DNA of 43,049 nucleotides from an uncultured Patescibacteria group bacterium (GTDB taxonomy: Bacteria; Patescibacteriota; Microgenomatia; UBA10105; UBA927), in assembly GCA_937921305.1 (NCBI GenBank), contig CAKZSU010000003.1:180599-223647 (forward strand), written 5' to 3'. The position numbers and the translations under genes are program-made. Positions 1 through 7,611 of this stretch are shown in pieces. Each line of letters begins with the position of its first letter. Positions within the stretch are counted from its first letter, which is position 1. The notes beneath the pieces were generated by a model. That model saw only the letters and a list, made by a program, of their open reading frames with translations. It ran no database searches and was not told the DNA's origin.

Positions 1-1095
1 TGCGGTTCGTGAATATGTGTGAGGCTGAAATATAACATGAATTCGATGATTTGGATACCAGGATCGAGCCGCGTTGATTGTGGCGACTATTTCACGGGGA
101 TGATGAGCATAATCATCAATGACGAGCGCATCATGATATTGACCAATATACTCAAATCTTCTCGACGCACCCCCAAAATGAGCAAGTGCATCAATGATCT
201 GTTGAGTCTCAATCCCAATCTGCTTTGTCACAAGAAACGCGGCGGCAGCGTTCAACAGATTATGCGTTCCGGGAATTCGCAAGACAACAGGAATCTCCTC
301 CCCATGAACATAAAATACGCCGTTGTTCTCCCATGGTTTTTGTTCGCCATATCGAACAATAAGATCGCCATTCGAGATGCCATAAGTAACGATTGTTTGA
401 TACCGAGAAAGAAGATAGCTACGAATACCATCATCATCGGCATTTGCGACAATCATACAAGATTTTTCTGCCAACAGTTGATACGCCCCTCCAACATCGT
501 CAAGCGCGGTATACACATCAGGATGATCATAATCAATTGAAGTGACAACAAGAATATCTGGCTTTTGCCATAAAAACCGCGGGGTATGATCGTAACCTGG
601 CTCTGTCGCATATTCATCAGCTTCAGCTATAAAATATGTTCCCTTTCCATAGTGCCCCGGAAGACCCAACCCCCGCACCTCCCCTGAACCAATAACATAG
701 GATGGATCAATGCCTGCTCGCATACAAATCGTCGCGATCATCGCCGTTGTTGTTGTCTTTCCATGACATCCGGCCACGGAAATCTGACGATACGGCTCCA
801 TAAACCTCCCCAACGCTCTGCCGTGAGGAAGAGATGGAATATGTTGCTTCATCGCTTCGATCACTTCCACATTTTCTCGCCCGCCGTGAGCACCTGTGTA
901 AATGACCATATCACCTGAAACATGATCTGGAGAAAATGTTGTATGTGGAAAAACGTCAATCGATCGTAATACAACATCTGTTGGAAATTCTTCCGGAATA
1001 TCTGATCCGGTTACTTCGTGCCCTTGTTCTTTTGCCCACACAGCAAGAGAGGTCATCGCGACGCCTTTAATCCCGACAAAATGCATGCGCGCCAT
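1..1095 (-). CDS. murC: UDP-N-acetylmuramate--L-alanine ligase (MurC-type Mur ligase), 3' partial
   Basis: Cytoplasmic ATP-dependent ligase of peptidoglycan synthesis that adds L-Ala to UDP-MurNAc. 365 codons read open from ATG at 1095 to the left edge, so about the last fifth of a normal MurC (about 450-490 residues) is missing. Visible: N-terminal nucleotide-binding loop GIKGVAMTSLA (res. 8-18), ATP P-loop GCHGKTTTT (109-117), an EADEY motif, DYDHPD, NLLNAAAA, DDYAHHP and the FQPHTYSRT stretch near the edge. The GIKG loop and EADEY are unlike textbook MurC (GIGG, EADES) and recall Mpl, the murein tripeptide ligase. Position at the end of an mraZ-rsmH-ftsL-ftsI operon, 12 nt after pgeF, favours MurC. 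The call as a Mur ligase is firm, MurC over Mpl moderately so. Confidence 0.9.
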   Translation of the reverse strand, partial: MARMHFVGIKGVAMTSLAVWAKEQGHEVTGSDIPEEFPTDVVLRSIDVFPHTTFSPDHVSGDMVIYTGAHGGRENVEVIEAMKQHIPSLPHGRALGRFMEPYRQISVAGCHGKTTTTAMIATICMRAGIDPSYVIGSGEVRGLGLPGHYGKGTYFIAEADEYATEPGYDHTPRFLWQKPDILVVTSIDYDHPDVYTALDDVGGAYQLLAEKSCMIVANADDDGIRSYLLSRYQTIVTYGISNGDLIVRYGEQKPWENNGVFYVHGEEIPVVLRIPGTHNLLNAAAAFLVTKQIGIETQQIIDALAHFGGASRRFEYIGQYHDALVIDDYAHHPREIVATINAARSWYPNHRIHVIFQPHTYSRTA

Positions 1096-1107
1096 AATAT
1101 GGATATT

Positions 1108-1776
1108 TTACTTCTCAAACCAAATAATCGCTATCTGCTCCCCAAAAGACTCTTTGCCATCTCTGCGATAAGAAAAATATCGATCATTTCTGCACGATGT
1201 GCAATCCAAATCTACCATAACCTTGGCATCGGAGATGCCATACTCTTTAAGTTCCAATGTTACGACTCGTTCCAATTCAATCGCATGCCGTCCATCACGA
1301 CAAACAATAACTGACGAACCAAACGCCGACTCAAACAGTTCTTTTCTCTGTTCATCCACGCTATAACAACACGAGCGAATATGAGGACCAATTATCACAT
1401 GGATATGATCTCTTTGAGCTCCTATCGTTCTCATCGCATCTAGCGCGCTCTTGATAATATTCTTATATGCACCTCTCCACCCAGCATGAACAACACCAAT
1501 CACGCCATGCGTCTTGTCGTATAACAATATAGGAAGACAATCTGCAGTAAGGACGCCTAACGCAATATGCCGATCGGTTATAATACCATCGACACATGGA
1601 ATAATATCTTGAGAAGAATCCTGAACAATAGCAACCTGATTTCCATGCGTCTGCTCAGGGAGGACAAGAGGATAAGTAATAGAATTTTTCCTAAGAAATA
1701 AAGAGATATAAGCTCTATCTCTCATGTCTCCATCAACGCGATTCGACCATACCCAGCGAATGATCATATGAATCAT
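1108..1776 (-). CDS. pgeF: PgeF/YfiH-family protein (multicopper polyphenol oxidoreductase / laccase-domain family)
   Basis: 222 residues, normal for the family. The metal site is visible as H44, C80 (in TADCLPILLYD) and H97 (in HAGWRGAY); the 36- and 17-residue spacings equal those I recall for E. coli YfiH (H71, C107, H124). Further family signatures are GPHIRSCCYSVDE and the C-terminal SCRNDRYFSYRRDG. Family members are described as purine nucleoside phosphorylase/adenosine deaminase-like enzymes, and E. coli PgeF acts as a peptidoglycan editing factor that prevents L-Ser entering the stem in place of L-Ala. Lying between ftsI and murC, with a 4-nt ATGA overlap with ftsI and 12 nt before murC (the L-Ala-adding enzyme), the editing role is the natural inference. 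Confidence 0.92.
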   Translation of the reverse strand: MIHMIIRWVWSNRVDGDMRDRAYISLFLRKNSITYPLVLPEQTHGNQVAIVQDSSQDIIPCVDGIITDRHIALGVLTADCLPILLYDKTHGVIGVVHAGWRGAYKNIIKSALDAMRTIGAQRDHIHVIIGPHIRSCCYSVDEQRKELFESAFGSSVIVCRDGRHAIELERVVTLELKEYGISDAKVMVDLDCTSCRNDRYFSYRRDGKESFGEQIAIIWFEK

Positions 1777-3464
1777 CTTGAAGGAGGAATACCTAAATAT
1801 CGAAACAAATCTTTTGCAATCTTAAAAAACAACGGTGCTGCTGTTTCCGACCCCCACTGCGATGTTTTTGGCTCATGAAGAATAACCAATAAAACAAACG
1901 CCGGATCATCCGCCGGAGCAAGTCCAATAAACGACGCGATGGTTCGATCTTTGTCATAATGTCCATCAACCGGTATCTGCGCCGTTCCTGTCTTTCCGGC
2001 AATGTTATAACCTTTTGGAGCCGCCCATTTTGCCTCTCCATATTTCACCGATTCCACCATCATCTCTGTAACCGTCTTGGCAGTTTCTTTCGATATTACG
2101 CGACGAACTTCTTTTGGTCTCACTGTTTGAGTATTTCCACGAGCATCCCTTAACTCTTTTACAACATGCGGTTCCATAAGCTTCCCCTCATTCGCGATTG
2201 CCCCGACAGCTCGAACAAGCTGGAGCGGCGTCACCGCGATTCCTTGACCAAACGAAGCGGTGGCATAATCAATCTCCTTCCATTCCCTCTCGGTTCGAAG
2301 AAATCCAGAGGCTTCTTCTTGAAGATCAATATTCGTCTTTTCTCCAAATCCATACGCATGAATATATGAAAGCATGCGTTGTCCTCCCATTTGCCTCATA
2401 ACAAACACCATACCAACATTTGAAGAATATTTCAAAACATCGGTCATGCTAACAGTGTTTCTATATCTATCATCCCATGTTTTAATTCTATAGATGCCGA
2501 TAGCGATAGGACCTGTTTCTTCATAAGTTGTATGTTTTGAAATCTTCTTTTCATCCAGTGCGGCAGCCATGATCAATGGTTTAAATATCGATCCAGGCTC
2601 GTACGTCATCGCCACAGCGGGATTTTTGTACATATCTTGAGAAAATTCTTCATATCGTGATGGATCGTAATTTGGAAACGATGCCATGCCAAGAATGCCG
2701 CCTGTCTTTGGATCCATGGCGATCACGATACCCTTCTCTGCGCCATATCTCTCGATCCCTTCCAATAATCGCTGTTCAAGAATAAATTGAATTGATCGAT
2801 CAAGCCATAGGACCAATGTCCTTCCATGCTCGGGCTCAACGCGCTCCGATTCGCCAAAAAGAATCGGCGCTCCTTTCGCATCTCGTTCTTCAATCAACAC
2901 TCCATCCTTTCCCGAAAGCTCTCGATCATAATATCCTTCGATACCGAAGTATCCTTCTGGTTTTCCATCTTGATCTTGCCCAACAAACCCAAGCAAGTGT
3001 GCTGCCATAGACGCTTCTGGATAAAATCTCATAAATGATTCTTCAAACCCAAGCCCTTTCAATCCCAATTCTTCTAATGATCGCTTTGTTTCACTTGAAA
3101 CTTTCCTCGCGATTGGAACCCACCGTTTCTGTGGATCAGCAATCCGGTCACGAATCGCAGTCTCTGACAAGTGAGGAAGGACAGAAGCGATTTGTCGAGA
3201 AAAATAGTGTGGATTGTCTATAAGAAATGGATCTGCATACACAAGATACGATGGTTGATTCAGCACCAACGGAGAACCATCCGACGCAAGGATCGATCCT
3301 CGTTTTGACGGCAAAGGTATCGTTTTTCCATATTGCGCGATTGCTTGTGTCCTAAGCGTTTTGCCGTGAATAACCTGCCAGTACAATAATCGAAGAAACA
3401 ATCCAATGTATATAAGATTAATACCAATAAATACGATCCATAGTCGTTGCATTGCGTTTCGCAT
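1773..3464 (-). CDS. ftsI: Peptidoglycan D,D-transpeptidase FtsI (class B penicillin-binding protein)
   Basis: Septal class B PBP, 563 residues. One N-terminal membrane anchor (about res. 8-30), then the PBP dimerisation/pedestal region, beginning with the RGSILASDG motif (res. 55-63), then the transpeptidase domain. All three catalytic motifs are present: SIFK (Ser292, Lys295), SSN (347-349) and KTG (491-493). The catalytic domain faces outward and cross-links peptidoglycan at the division site. The start ATG overlaps the ftsL stop as TAATG; a second Met at residue 5 is a possible alternative start. The 3' end overlaps pgeF by ATGA. FtsI rather than an elongation PBP2 follows from the direct ftsL neighbour and the mraZ operon. 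Confidence 0.95.
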   Translation of the reverse strand: MRNAMQRLWIVFIGINLIYIGLFLRLLYWQVIHGKTLRTQAIAQYGKTIPLPSKRGSILASDGSPLVLNQPSYLVYADPFLIDNPHYFSRQIASVLPHLSETAIRDRIADPQKRWVPIARKVSSETKRSLEELGLKGLGFEESFMRFYPEASMAAHLLGFVGQDQDGKPEGYFGIEGYYDRELSGKDGVLIEERDAKGAPILFGESERVEPEHGRTLVLWLDRSIQFILEQRLLEGIERYGAEKGIVIAMDPKTGGILGMASFPNYDPSRYEEFSQDMYKNPAVAMTYEPGSIFKPLIMAAALDEKKISKHTTYEETGPIAIGIYRIKTWDDRYRNTVSMTDVLKYSSNVGMVFVMRQMGGQRMLSYIHAYGFGEKTNIDLQEEASGFLRTEREWKEIDYATASFGQGIAVTPLQLVRAVGAIANEGKLMEPHVVKELRDARGNTQTVRPKEVRRVISKETAKTVTEMMVESVKYGEAKWAAPKGYNIAGKTGTAQIPVDGHYDKDRTIASFIGLAPADDPAFVLLVILHEPKTSQWGSETAAPLFFKIAKDLFRYLGIPPSR

Positions 3465-3754
3465 TATCGTTTAATAGCAACAGAAGCCGAATCAATGGTT
3501 ATTATAGCGTTTGGCGACGGCTCGATAAATCCTCGTTTTTTTGCTTCTTCCGCAATTCTTTTTATCGTTTGTTGTTCAGCAAGTATCTTTCGGAGCATAT
3601 CATTCTGTTCTTCCACTTCTTGAATTCTTCTCGTAATATATGCAAGTTTATCGCTGTAGATCATCATTTGATTTGAAACCACTAATTGAATAATGAAAGA
3701 AATAACGACTCCTATCGTCATGCAGATATATGCGTAACGAATAATTCGATTCAT
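3464..3754 (-). CDS. ftsL: FtsL-like cell division protein
   Basis: 96-residue bitopic protein: short basic N-terminus, one membrane helix (about res. 8-30), then a heptad-rich coiled coil (about 35-75) and a short polar tail. FtsL forms the FtsQ-FtsL-FtsB divisome subcomplex that activates septal synthesis. Sequence is poorly conserved in this family, so the call rests on topology, size and exact position between rsmH and ftsI. The ATG at 3754 overlaps the rsmH stop as ATGA. The frame stays open 38 codons upstream, but that part is composition-poor sequence over the rsmH 3' end and was not used. A DivIC/FtsB-like protein is the main alternative. Confidence 0.85.
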   Translation of the reverse strand: MNRIIRYAYICMTIGVVISFIIQLVVSNQMMIYSDKLAYITRRIQEVEEQNDMLRKILAEQQTIKRIAEEAKKRGFIEPSPNAIITIDSASVAIKR

Positions 3755-4626
3755 AGTTTTTCTCCCGCTCGAAGCTTTGCGCTTCTTGCTCGTTTGTTCC
3801 GATCTATTTCTTCTTTGCTCGGCCTGACAACATCGGCAAGGATCTTCCATGCCGGACGTCGAATCCATTGTTTTACGATTCTATCTTCCAACGAATGAAA
3901 ACTCACCACAACTAATCGTCCTTTCGATGAAAGAATGCGTTCGGCCCCAAGCAACCCCTCTCGCAAGACCGTCAACTCGTCATTAACAACAATTCGCAAC
4001 GCTTGACACACTCTTGATAACGTCTTTTCTTTATCTCCGCCGACAGTTGAAACAATACTCACAATATCTCCCATTGTTTCAATTGGCTTTACACGACGGG
4101 CGAGAACAAAAGCGTTAGCAATTGTCCAAGCACGCTCTTCCTCACCATATCTTGCAAATATTTCATAGAGCTCCTCCTTCGTATACGTATTGACGATGGA
4201 AGAAGCCGTTTGTGTTTCATCTCTATTCATTCTCATGTCAAGAGGCGCGTCTAGATACCGATAACTAAATCCTCGCTTCTTCGCGTCAAGCTGACAACTT
4301 GATACCCCAAGATCAAACACTACCCCTTTCACCTCGCTTATTCTTTCCTGCCTAACAATCGCTTCTATATTTTTAAAGTTCTCATGAATCAAAATATATT
4401 CTCTTCCTTCATGTTTTTCAGGCAGTTCTCTCTTCAGTCGTTCTCGCGTATATGTTATCGCGTCCACGTCTTGATCTATCCCAAGAACATTTCCATGTCT
4501 TTTTAGTATCGTTTCTGTGTACCCTCCGCCTCCAACCGTCGCATCGATGTACCACGCGCCTTCTTGAACATTCAAAAATGCAATAGATTCGTTAAGCAAT
4601 ACCGGAATATGGTAAGACATTGTCAT
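3751..4626 (-). CDS. rsmH: 16S rRNA (cytosine(1402)-N(4))-methyltransferase RsmH (MraW)
   Basis: 291 residues from the chosen start. It methylates N4 of C1402 in the decoding centre of 16S rRNA using S-adenosylmethionine. Visible: N-terminal SYHIPVLLNE, SAM-binding DATVGGGGYT, GIDQD, FDLGVSSCQLD, DAPLDMRM and the C-terminal RLVVVSFHSLEDRIVK, all family signatures. The ATG at 4626 overlaps the mraZ stop as ATGA and gives MTMSYHIP; another Met two codons on (4620) is equally possible. The longer reading starting at 4674 would overlap mraZ by 52 nt and is unlikely. Second gene of the mraZ operon. Confidence 0.96.
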   Translation of the reverse strand: MTMSYHIPVLLNESIAFLNVQEGAWYIDATVGGGGYTETILKRHGNVLGIDQDVDAITYTRERLKRELPEKHEGREYILIHENFKNIEAIVRQERISEVKGVVFDLGVSSCQLDAKKRGFSYRYLDAPLDMRMNRDETQTASSIVNTYTKEELYEIFARYGEEERAWTIANAFVLARRVKPIETMGDIVSIVSTVGGDKEKTLSRVCQALRIVVNDELTVLREGLLGAERILSSKGRLVVVSFHSLEDRIVKQWIRRPAWKILADVVRPSKEEIDRNKRARSAKLRAGEKL

Positions 4627-5024
4627 GAAGACCATGAATTCTTTCTTTGGCGCTCCCACGCATTTTTCTCCCACATCTCAAAATGATCTCCCGCGCCAAT
4701 TACCATCACATCTTTTGTTATCGAAGCATACTCCTTGAGGTGGGCAGGCAAGAGAATACGTCCTAAACGATCAATATCCACACTTTCCGCCGTTGAAAAA
4801 AGATATCGCCGAATCTCTCTTGCTCGCTGATCAATAAGCGGTCCTTCCAAGTGCTTTTCAGCTTCTCTCCCCCATGATTCTCGATCAAAACCAAAAATGC
4901 ACCGATCAAATCCTCGCGACAATATAACAATCTCCCCGCTTATCTCTTGTCGTATTTTCCGCGGCAGTGTTACTCTTCCTCGATCGTCTGAAACGTGTTC
5001 ATATTCCCCAAGGAATAACTTCAT
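4623..5024 (-). CDS. mraZ: Transcriptional regulator MraZ
   Basis: 133 residues with two SpoVT-AbrB-like halves (about res. 5-50 and 75-122); each carries a DxxGRv/i-x-LP motif (DDRGRVTLP and DIDRLGRILLP). MraZ is a ring-forming DNA-binding protein that represses its own division/cell-wall operon by binding TGGGN direct repeats upstream of the gene. Such repeats lie directly upstream here (5036-5070). It is the first gene of the operon and overlaps rsmH by ATGA. No clear Shine-Dalgarno precedes the ATG; a -10-like hexamer sits 7 nt before it, so a leaderless start is possible. Confidence 0.97.
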   Translation of the reverse strand: MKLFLGEYEHVSDDRGRVTLPRKIRQEISGEIVILSRGFDRCIFGFDRESWGREAEKHLEGPLIDQRAREIRRYLFSTAESVDIDRLGRILLPAHLKEYASITKDVMVIGAGDHFEMWEKNAWERQRKNSWSS

Positions 5025-5031
5025 GACTTAG

Positions 5032-5088
5032 ATCTTACCATTTTTTCCCATCTTTATCCATATTTACCCATTTTTCACAAAAAGTCAA
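5032..5088 (-). promoter_or_regulatory. Candidate promoters of the mraZ operon
   Basis: Two readings. P1: -35 TTGACT (5088-5083), 16-nt spacer, weak -10 TAAATA (5066-5061), giving a leader of about 30 nt. P2: -35-like TGGATA (5060-5055), 17-nt spacer, extended -10 TGG-TAAGAT (hexamer 5037-5032), ending 7 nt before the ATG, which would give a leaderless mRNA. Both overlap the MraZ boxes, so binding would block either. Which one is used cannot be decided from sequence. Confidence 0.55.
5036..5070 (-). promoter_or_regulatory. MraZ operator: four direct TGGNN boxes at 10-nt spacing
   Basis: Read on the minus strand the boxes are TGGGT (5070-5066), TGGAT (5060-5056), TGGGA (5050-5046) and TGGTA (5040-5036). 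Each starts exactly 10 nt after the previous one, with AT-rich 5-nt spacers, which places them on one face of the helix. Two match TGGGN fully; two carry A or T at the fourth place. This is the known MraZ binding architecture, immediately upstream of mraZ, and covers the candidate promoters. Confidence 0.88.
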
Positions 5089-5150
5089 GAGGATTTTTCA
5101 CATAAAACACACAAAACATATCTATCAAAATGAGAAATAGAAAAAAACTT

Positions 5151-5633
5151 TTAAATGGGGAAGTCTTGAGAGTATCTGCTTCTCTTTCCTTTTGTATCAA
5201 TAAGAATAAGGTCGACAGACACAGAGGAAACGCCGATATGCGGAACGCAAACATTTTTTGAACAAGTTCCTAAATATACTTCTTTAACAGACTCATCTTT
5301 GTCAGTCACATCAAGAGGTCTTGAACCAGAATTCACTCCTTGAAATGCTCCTTTTGTTTCATATGTTACTTCATACGAAATCCCTTGATACTTTTTTTCT
5401 AAATTCGACACCACAAGATCGATTGTATTTGGTTTTGAAGAAGAGCGAACAGATACGCGAATCGAGGTGTTTACGGGAAGCAATGTTGAAGGAGATTCTT
5501 CTTCTTTTTGCGTTGTTTGAGAAGAAGATGGTCCAATTATTGTCCGATATATCGCTATGCCACCGCCAATAATTCCAACGAACAATAAGAGAACAACAAG
5601 AACTATGCCTGCAAGTGCCCAACGATGCTTCAT
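5151..5633 (-). CDS. Membrane-anchored extracytoplasmic protein of unknown function
   Basis: 160 residues, not recognised. One strong N-terminal membrane helix (about res. 5-30) after MKHR, then a Ser/Thr/Glu-rich linker (about 35-55), then a roughly 100-residue beta-rich domain outside the membrane. The domain has two cysteines close together (GTCSKNVCVPH) that could form a disulphide. There is no lipobox. It lies 18 nt after the glycyl-tRNA synthetase stop, probably cotranscribed with it, and is followed by the 126-nt gap holding the mraZ regulatory region. No function can be inferred. Confidence 0.75.
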   Translation of the reverse strand: MKHRWALAGIVLVVLLLFVGIIGGGIAIYRTIIGPSSSQTTQKEEESPSTLLPVNTSIRVSVRSSSKPNTIDLVVSNLEKKYQGISYEVTYETKGAFQGVNSGSRPLDVTDKDESVKEVYLGTCSKNVCVPHIGVSSVSVDLILIDTKGKRSRYSQDFPI

Positions 5634-5651
5634 ATATAAGTCAGTACTATT

Positions 5652-7031
5652 CTATGATACCGCAAGATGCGATAACACATAGGACGGAAGATCATCAATA
5701 GCGATACGTTCCTGCTCTGTTGTATCGCGATCGCGAATCGTTACCGTATTATTCTCTAAGGTTTCATAATCAATGGTCACACACCACGGTGTCCCTATTT
5801 CATCTTGCGAAAAATATCGTTTTCCAATATTTCCTCGATCATCCCACACCGCATGGACATAGTTTTTTATCATCGCATAGACAGTTTTTGCTTTTTCAAC
5901 GATCTCCGGTTTATTGCGAAGAAGCGGAAACACAGCGACTTTATATGGAGCAAGATATGGTTTGAATCGAAGAACGACTCGCTTTTGCCCATTTCGCTCT
6001 TCTTCATGATACGCGCTGCACAAAACCGCAAGTGCAGTTCTCTCAACGCCCCATGTCGGCTCAACAACATGGGGAATATATTCCTCCCCTGTTTCAGAAT
6101 CTTTATAGATCATACTTTTTCCACTCATAGTCTGATGATTGCGTAAATCAAAATTTGTCCGATACGCCAATCCGTAGAGCTCTTTCTGGCCAAAGGGGAA
6201 CTCAAATTCAAAATCAATCGTTCGTTTCGAGTAATGCGCCCGTTCACCATCTGGAATCTCAATTTCATGAACTTTTGATGTATCTATGCCAACCGCATGG
6301 AACCATCGATACATTTCTTGACGCCAATACTCAAACACTTTCTGCCACTCTCTCTCTTCTTTTGGCTCAGGAAAGAAATATTCAATTTCCATTTGCTCAA
6401 ATTCTCTTGTCCGGAAAATAAAGTTTCCCGGGGTTACTTCATTTCGAAACGCCTTGCCAATTTGTGCAATGCCAAATGGCAACGATTTTGCCGTTACTGT
6501 CTGAACCAAAGGAAAATCAACAAACATCGCTTGCGCGGTTTCTCCTCGAAGATAGGTGCGATTTTTGCTTCCTTCCGCGGCACCAAGATACACGGGGAAT
6601 AACAAATTAAATTTCTTTGGAACATCCCACTCACGATTTTGACATGACGGACATGGAATTTCTTCTTTTAGTCGTCTCTGTTGCTCGAGATAATCATCCT
6701 CCATCGCCATGAATTCTTTGTTTGGAAAGAAATGATCAACGCGAAAACGTTCATGACAAACCTTACACTCAACCATCGGATCAGAAAAATTTGCGACATG
6801 ACCAGATGCTTCCCACACTTTCGCGTTCATCATGATGGACGCATCAATTCCAACGATATCATCTCTGCCATGAACAAACATCTTCCACCACAACGACTTA
6901 ATATTATGTTTCAATTCAACGCCGACAGGACCAAAATCCCATGAATTCGCCAATCCTCCATAAATTTCAGAACCAGAAAAAACAAATCCTCGTCGTTTAC
7001 TCAATGAAACAATCGCATCAAGAGAGGTCAT
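5652..7031 (-). CDS. glyQS: Glycyl-tRNA synthetase, alpha2 type
   Basis: 459 residues, class II synthetase charging tRNA-Gly. Visible: N-terminal SKRRGFVFSGSEIYGG and WDFGPVG; a zinc-ribbon-like insert with C89-x2-C92 and C127-x2-C130; RGETAQAMFVDF; motif 2 FRNEVTPGNFIFRTREFEQME (about 195-215); motif 3 around VVEPTWGVERT; and the C-terminal anticodon-binding domain beginning LAPYKVAVFPLL. The frame is open back to a TTG overlapping recO, but the first ATG (7031) gives the family N-terminus and lies 7 nt after an extended -10 (7039-7047). It is downstream of recO by 20 nt. This is the single-chain alpha2 enzyme, not the alpha/beta GlyQ+GlyS pair. Confidence 0.97.
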   Translation of the reverse strand: MTSLDAIVSLSKRRGFVFSGSEIYGGLANSWDFGPVGVELKHNIKSLWWKMFVHGRDDIVGIDASIMMNAKVWEASGHVANFSDPMVECKVCHERFRVDHFFPNKEFMAMEDDYLEQQRRLKEEIPCPSCQNREWDVPKKFNLLFPVYLGAAEGSKNRTYLRGETAQAMFVDFPLVQTVTAKSLPFGIAQIGKAFRNEVTPGNFIFRTREFEQMEIEYFFPEPKEEREWQKVFEYWRQEMYRWFHAVGIDTSKVHEIEIPDGERAHYSKRTIDFEFEFPFGQKELYGLAYRTNFDLRNHQTMSGKSMIYKDSETGEEYIPHVVEPTWGVERTALAVLCSAYHEEERNGQKRVVLRFKPYLAPYKVAVFPLLRNKPEIVEKAKTVYAMIKNYVHAVWDDRGNIGKRYFSQDEIGTPWCVTIDYETLENNTVTIRDRDTTEQERIAIDDLPSYVLSHLAVS

Positions 7032-7038
7032 ATGCGTG

Positions 7039-7047
7039 ATTATATCA
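7039..7047 (-). promoter_or_regulatory. Extended -10 promoter for the glycyl-tRNA synthetase gene
   Basis: TGATATAAT on the minus strand: consensus hexamer TATAAT (7044-7039) with an extended TGn (7047-7045). No good -35 is seen at 17 nt. The hexamer ends 7 nt before the ATG at 7031, so transcription would begin at or next to the start codon. This is a likely internal promoter between recO and the synthetase gene. Confidence 0.55.
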
Positions 7048-7051
7048 AATA

Positions 7052-7606
7052 TCAAACTAATGAGAGAAGTTTTACTGTTTTTAATTTTCTTTCCGTGATG
7101 GATTCGACAAATCGATGAATCGACGATTCATGAACATAATGCGATTCGGGGAGAAATCCTAACAGTCGAAGGATATGCAAAGCGAATTCATAAATCTCTT
7201 TCTGCAAATCAATTACAGATGATTGCATTGATACTGTTTGAAGCGATCGGATAAACCGATCATAGACATATTCATGACTCTGACGATCTGGAAGAAGGTA
7301 ATCAAGGAGCTCGCACGCGTAATACGCAAAACTTGCCCGTGTCAAATCTCGTCGAAATGACTCAAACTGCGCAAGAGAAAATACTTCGGTGATATGATCC
7401 CATGTTTTTCCTTGATAAAAAACAAACCTAGCCTGCGTAAAAACTTCCAAGTGTCCAGCTCTTCTGCTTGACACTTTGCGAACGCCTTTTGCGATGGCAG
7501 TTATCTTTCCATATCCTCTTGTGAATATGGTTATCACTCGATCGCTCTCTTGATAATTTATTCTTTTGAGAATAACGCCTTCTGCGGTGTACAGCTTTTT
7601 TTTCAT
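7052..7606 (-). CDS. recO: DNA repair protein RecO
   Basis: 184 residues. RecO binds single-stranded DNA and, with RecR, loads RecA in the RecFOR pathway. The N-terminal OB-fold is clear: YTAEGVILKRINYQESDRVITIFT, then GKITAIAKGVRKVSSR (about res. 5-45), followed by the helical domain. It is about 60 residues shorter than the common 240 and ends before the usual C-terminal Cys4 zinc site, of which no CxxC is present. Short RecO proteins occur in reduced genomes, and the frame ends with a normal TGA and no sign of a frameshift. It sits 5 nt after the DUF4012 gene. Confidence 0.88.
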   Translation of the reverse strand: MKKKLYTAEGVILKRINYQESDRVITIFTRGYGKITAIAKGVRKVSSRRAGHLEVFTQARFVFYQGKTWDHITEVFSLAQFESFRRDLTRASFAYYACELLDYLLPDRQSHEYVYDRFIRSLQTVSMQSSVIDLQKEIYEFALHILRLLGFLPESHYVHESSIHRFVESITERKLKTVKLLSLV

Positions 7607-7611
7607 GAAAT

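Noticed and set aside
19-540. Plus-strand open frame of 173 codons
   Set aside because: It is the antisense of the MurC ligase, whose minus-strand frame carries the P-loop and all Mur motifs; the plus-strand translation has no recognisable domain.
3755-3868. 38-residue N-terminal extension of the FtsL-like protein
   Set aside because: It reads over the rsmH 3' end in another frame, is Arg/Ser/Cys-rich, and the ATGA overlap at 3754 gives a normal FtsL start.
5100-5153. Possible terminator after the 5151-5633 gene (T-run near an ACTT/AAGT pair)
   Set aside because: Only a four-base-pair AT-rich stem precedes the T-run, too weak to call.
7032-7055. Upstream TTG start for glycyl-tRNA synthetase overlapping recO
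   Set aside because: The first ATG at 7031 fits the family N-terminus and follows a strong extended -10; the TTG would lie before that promoter.
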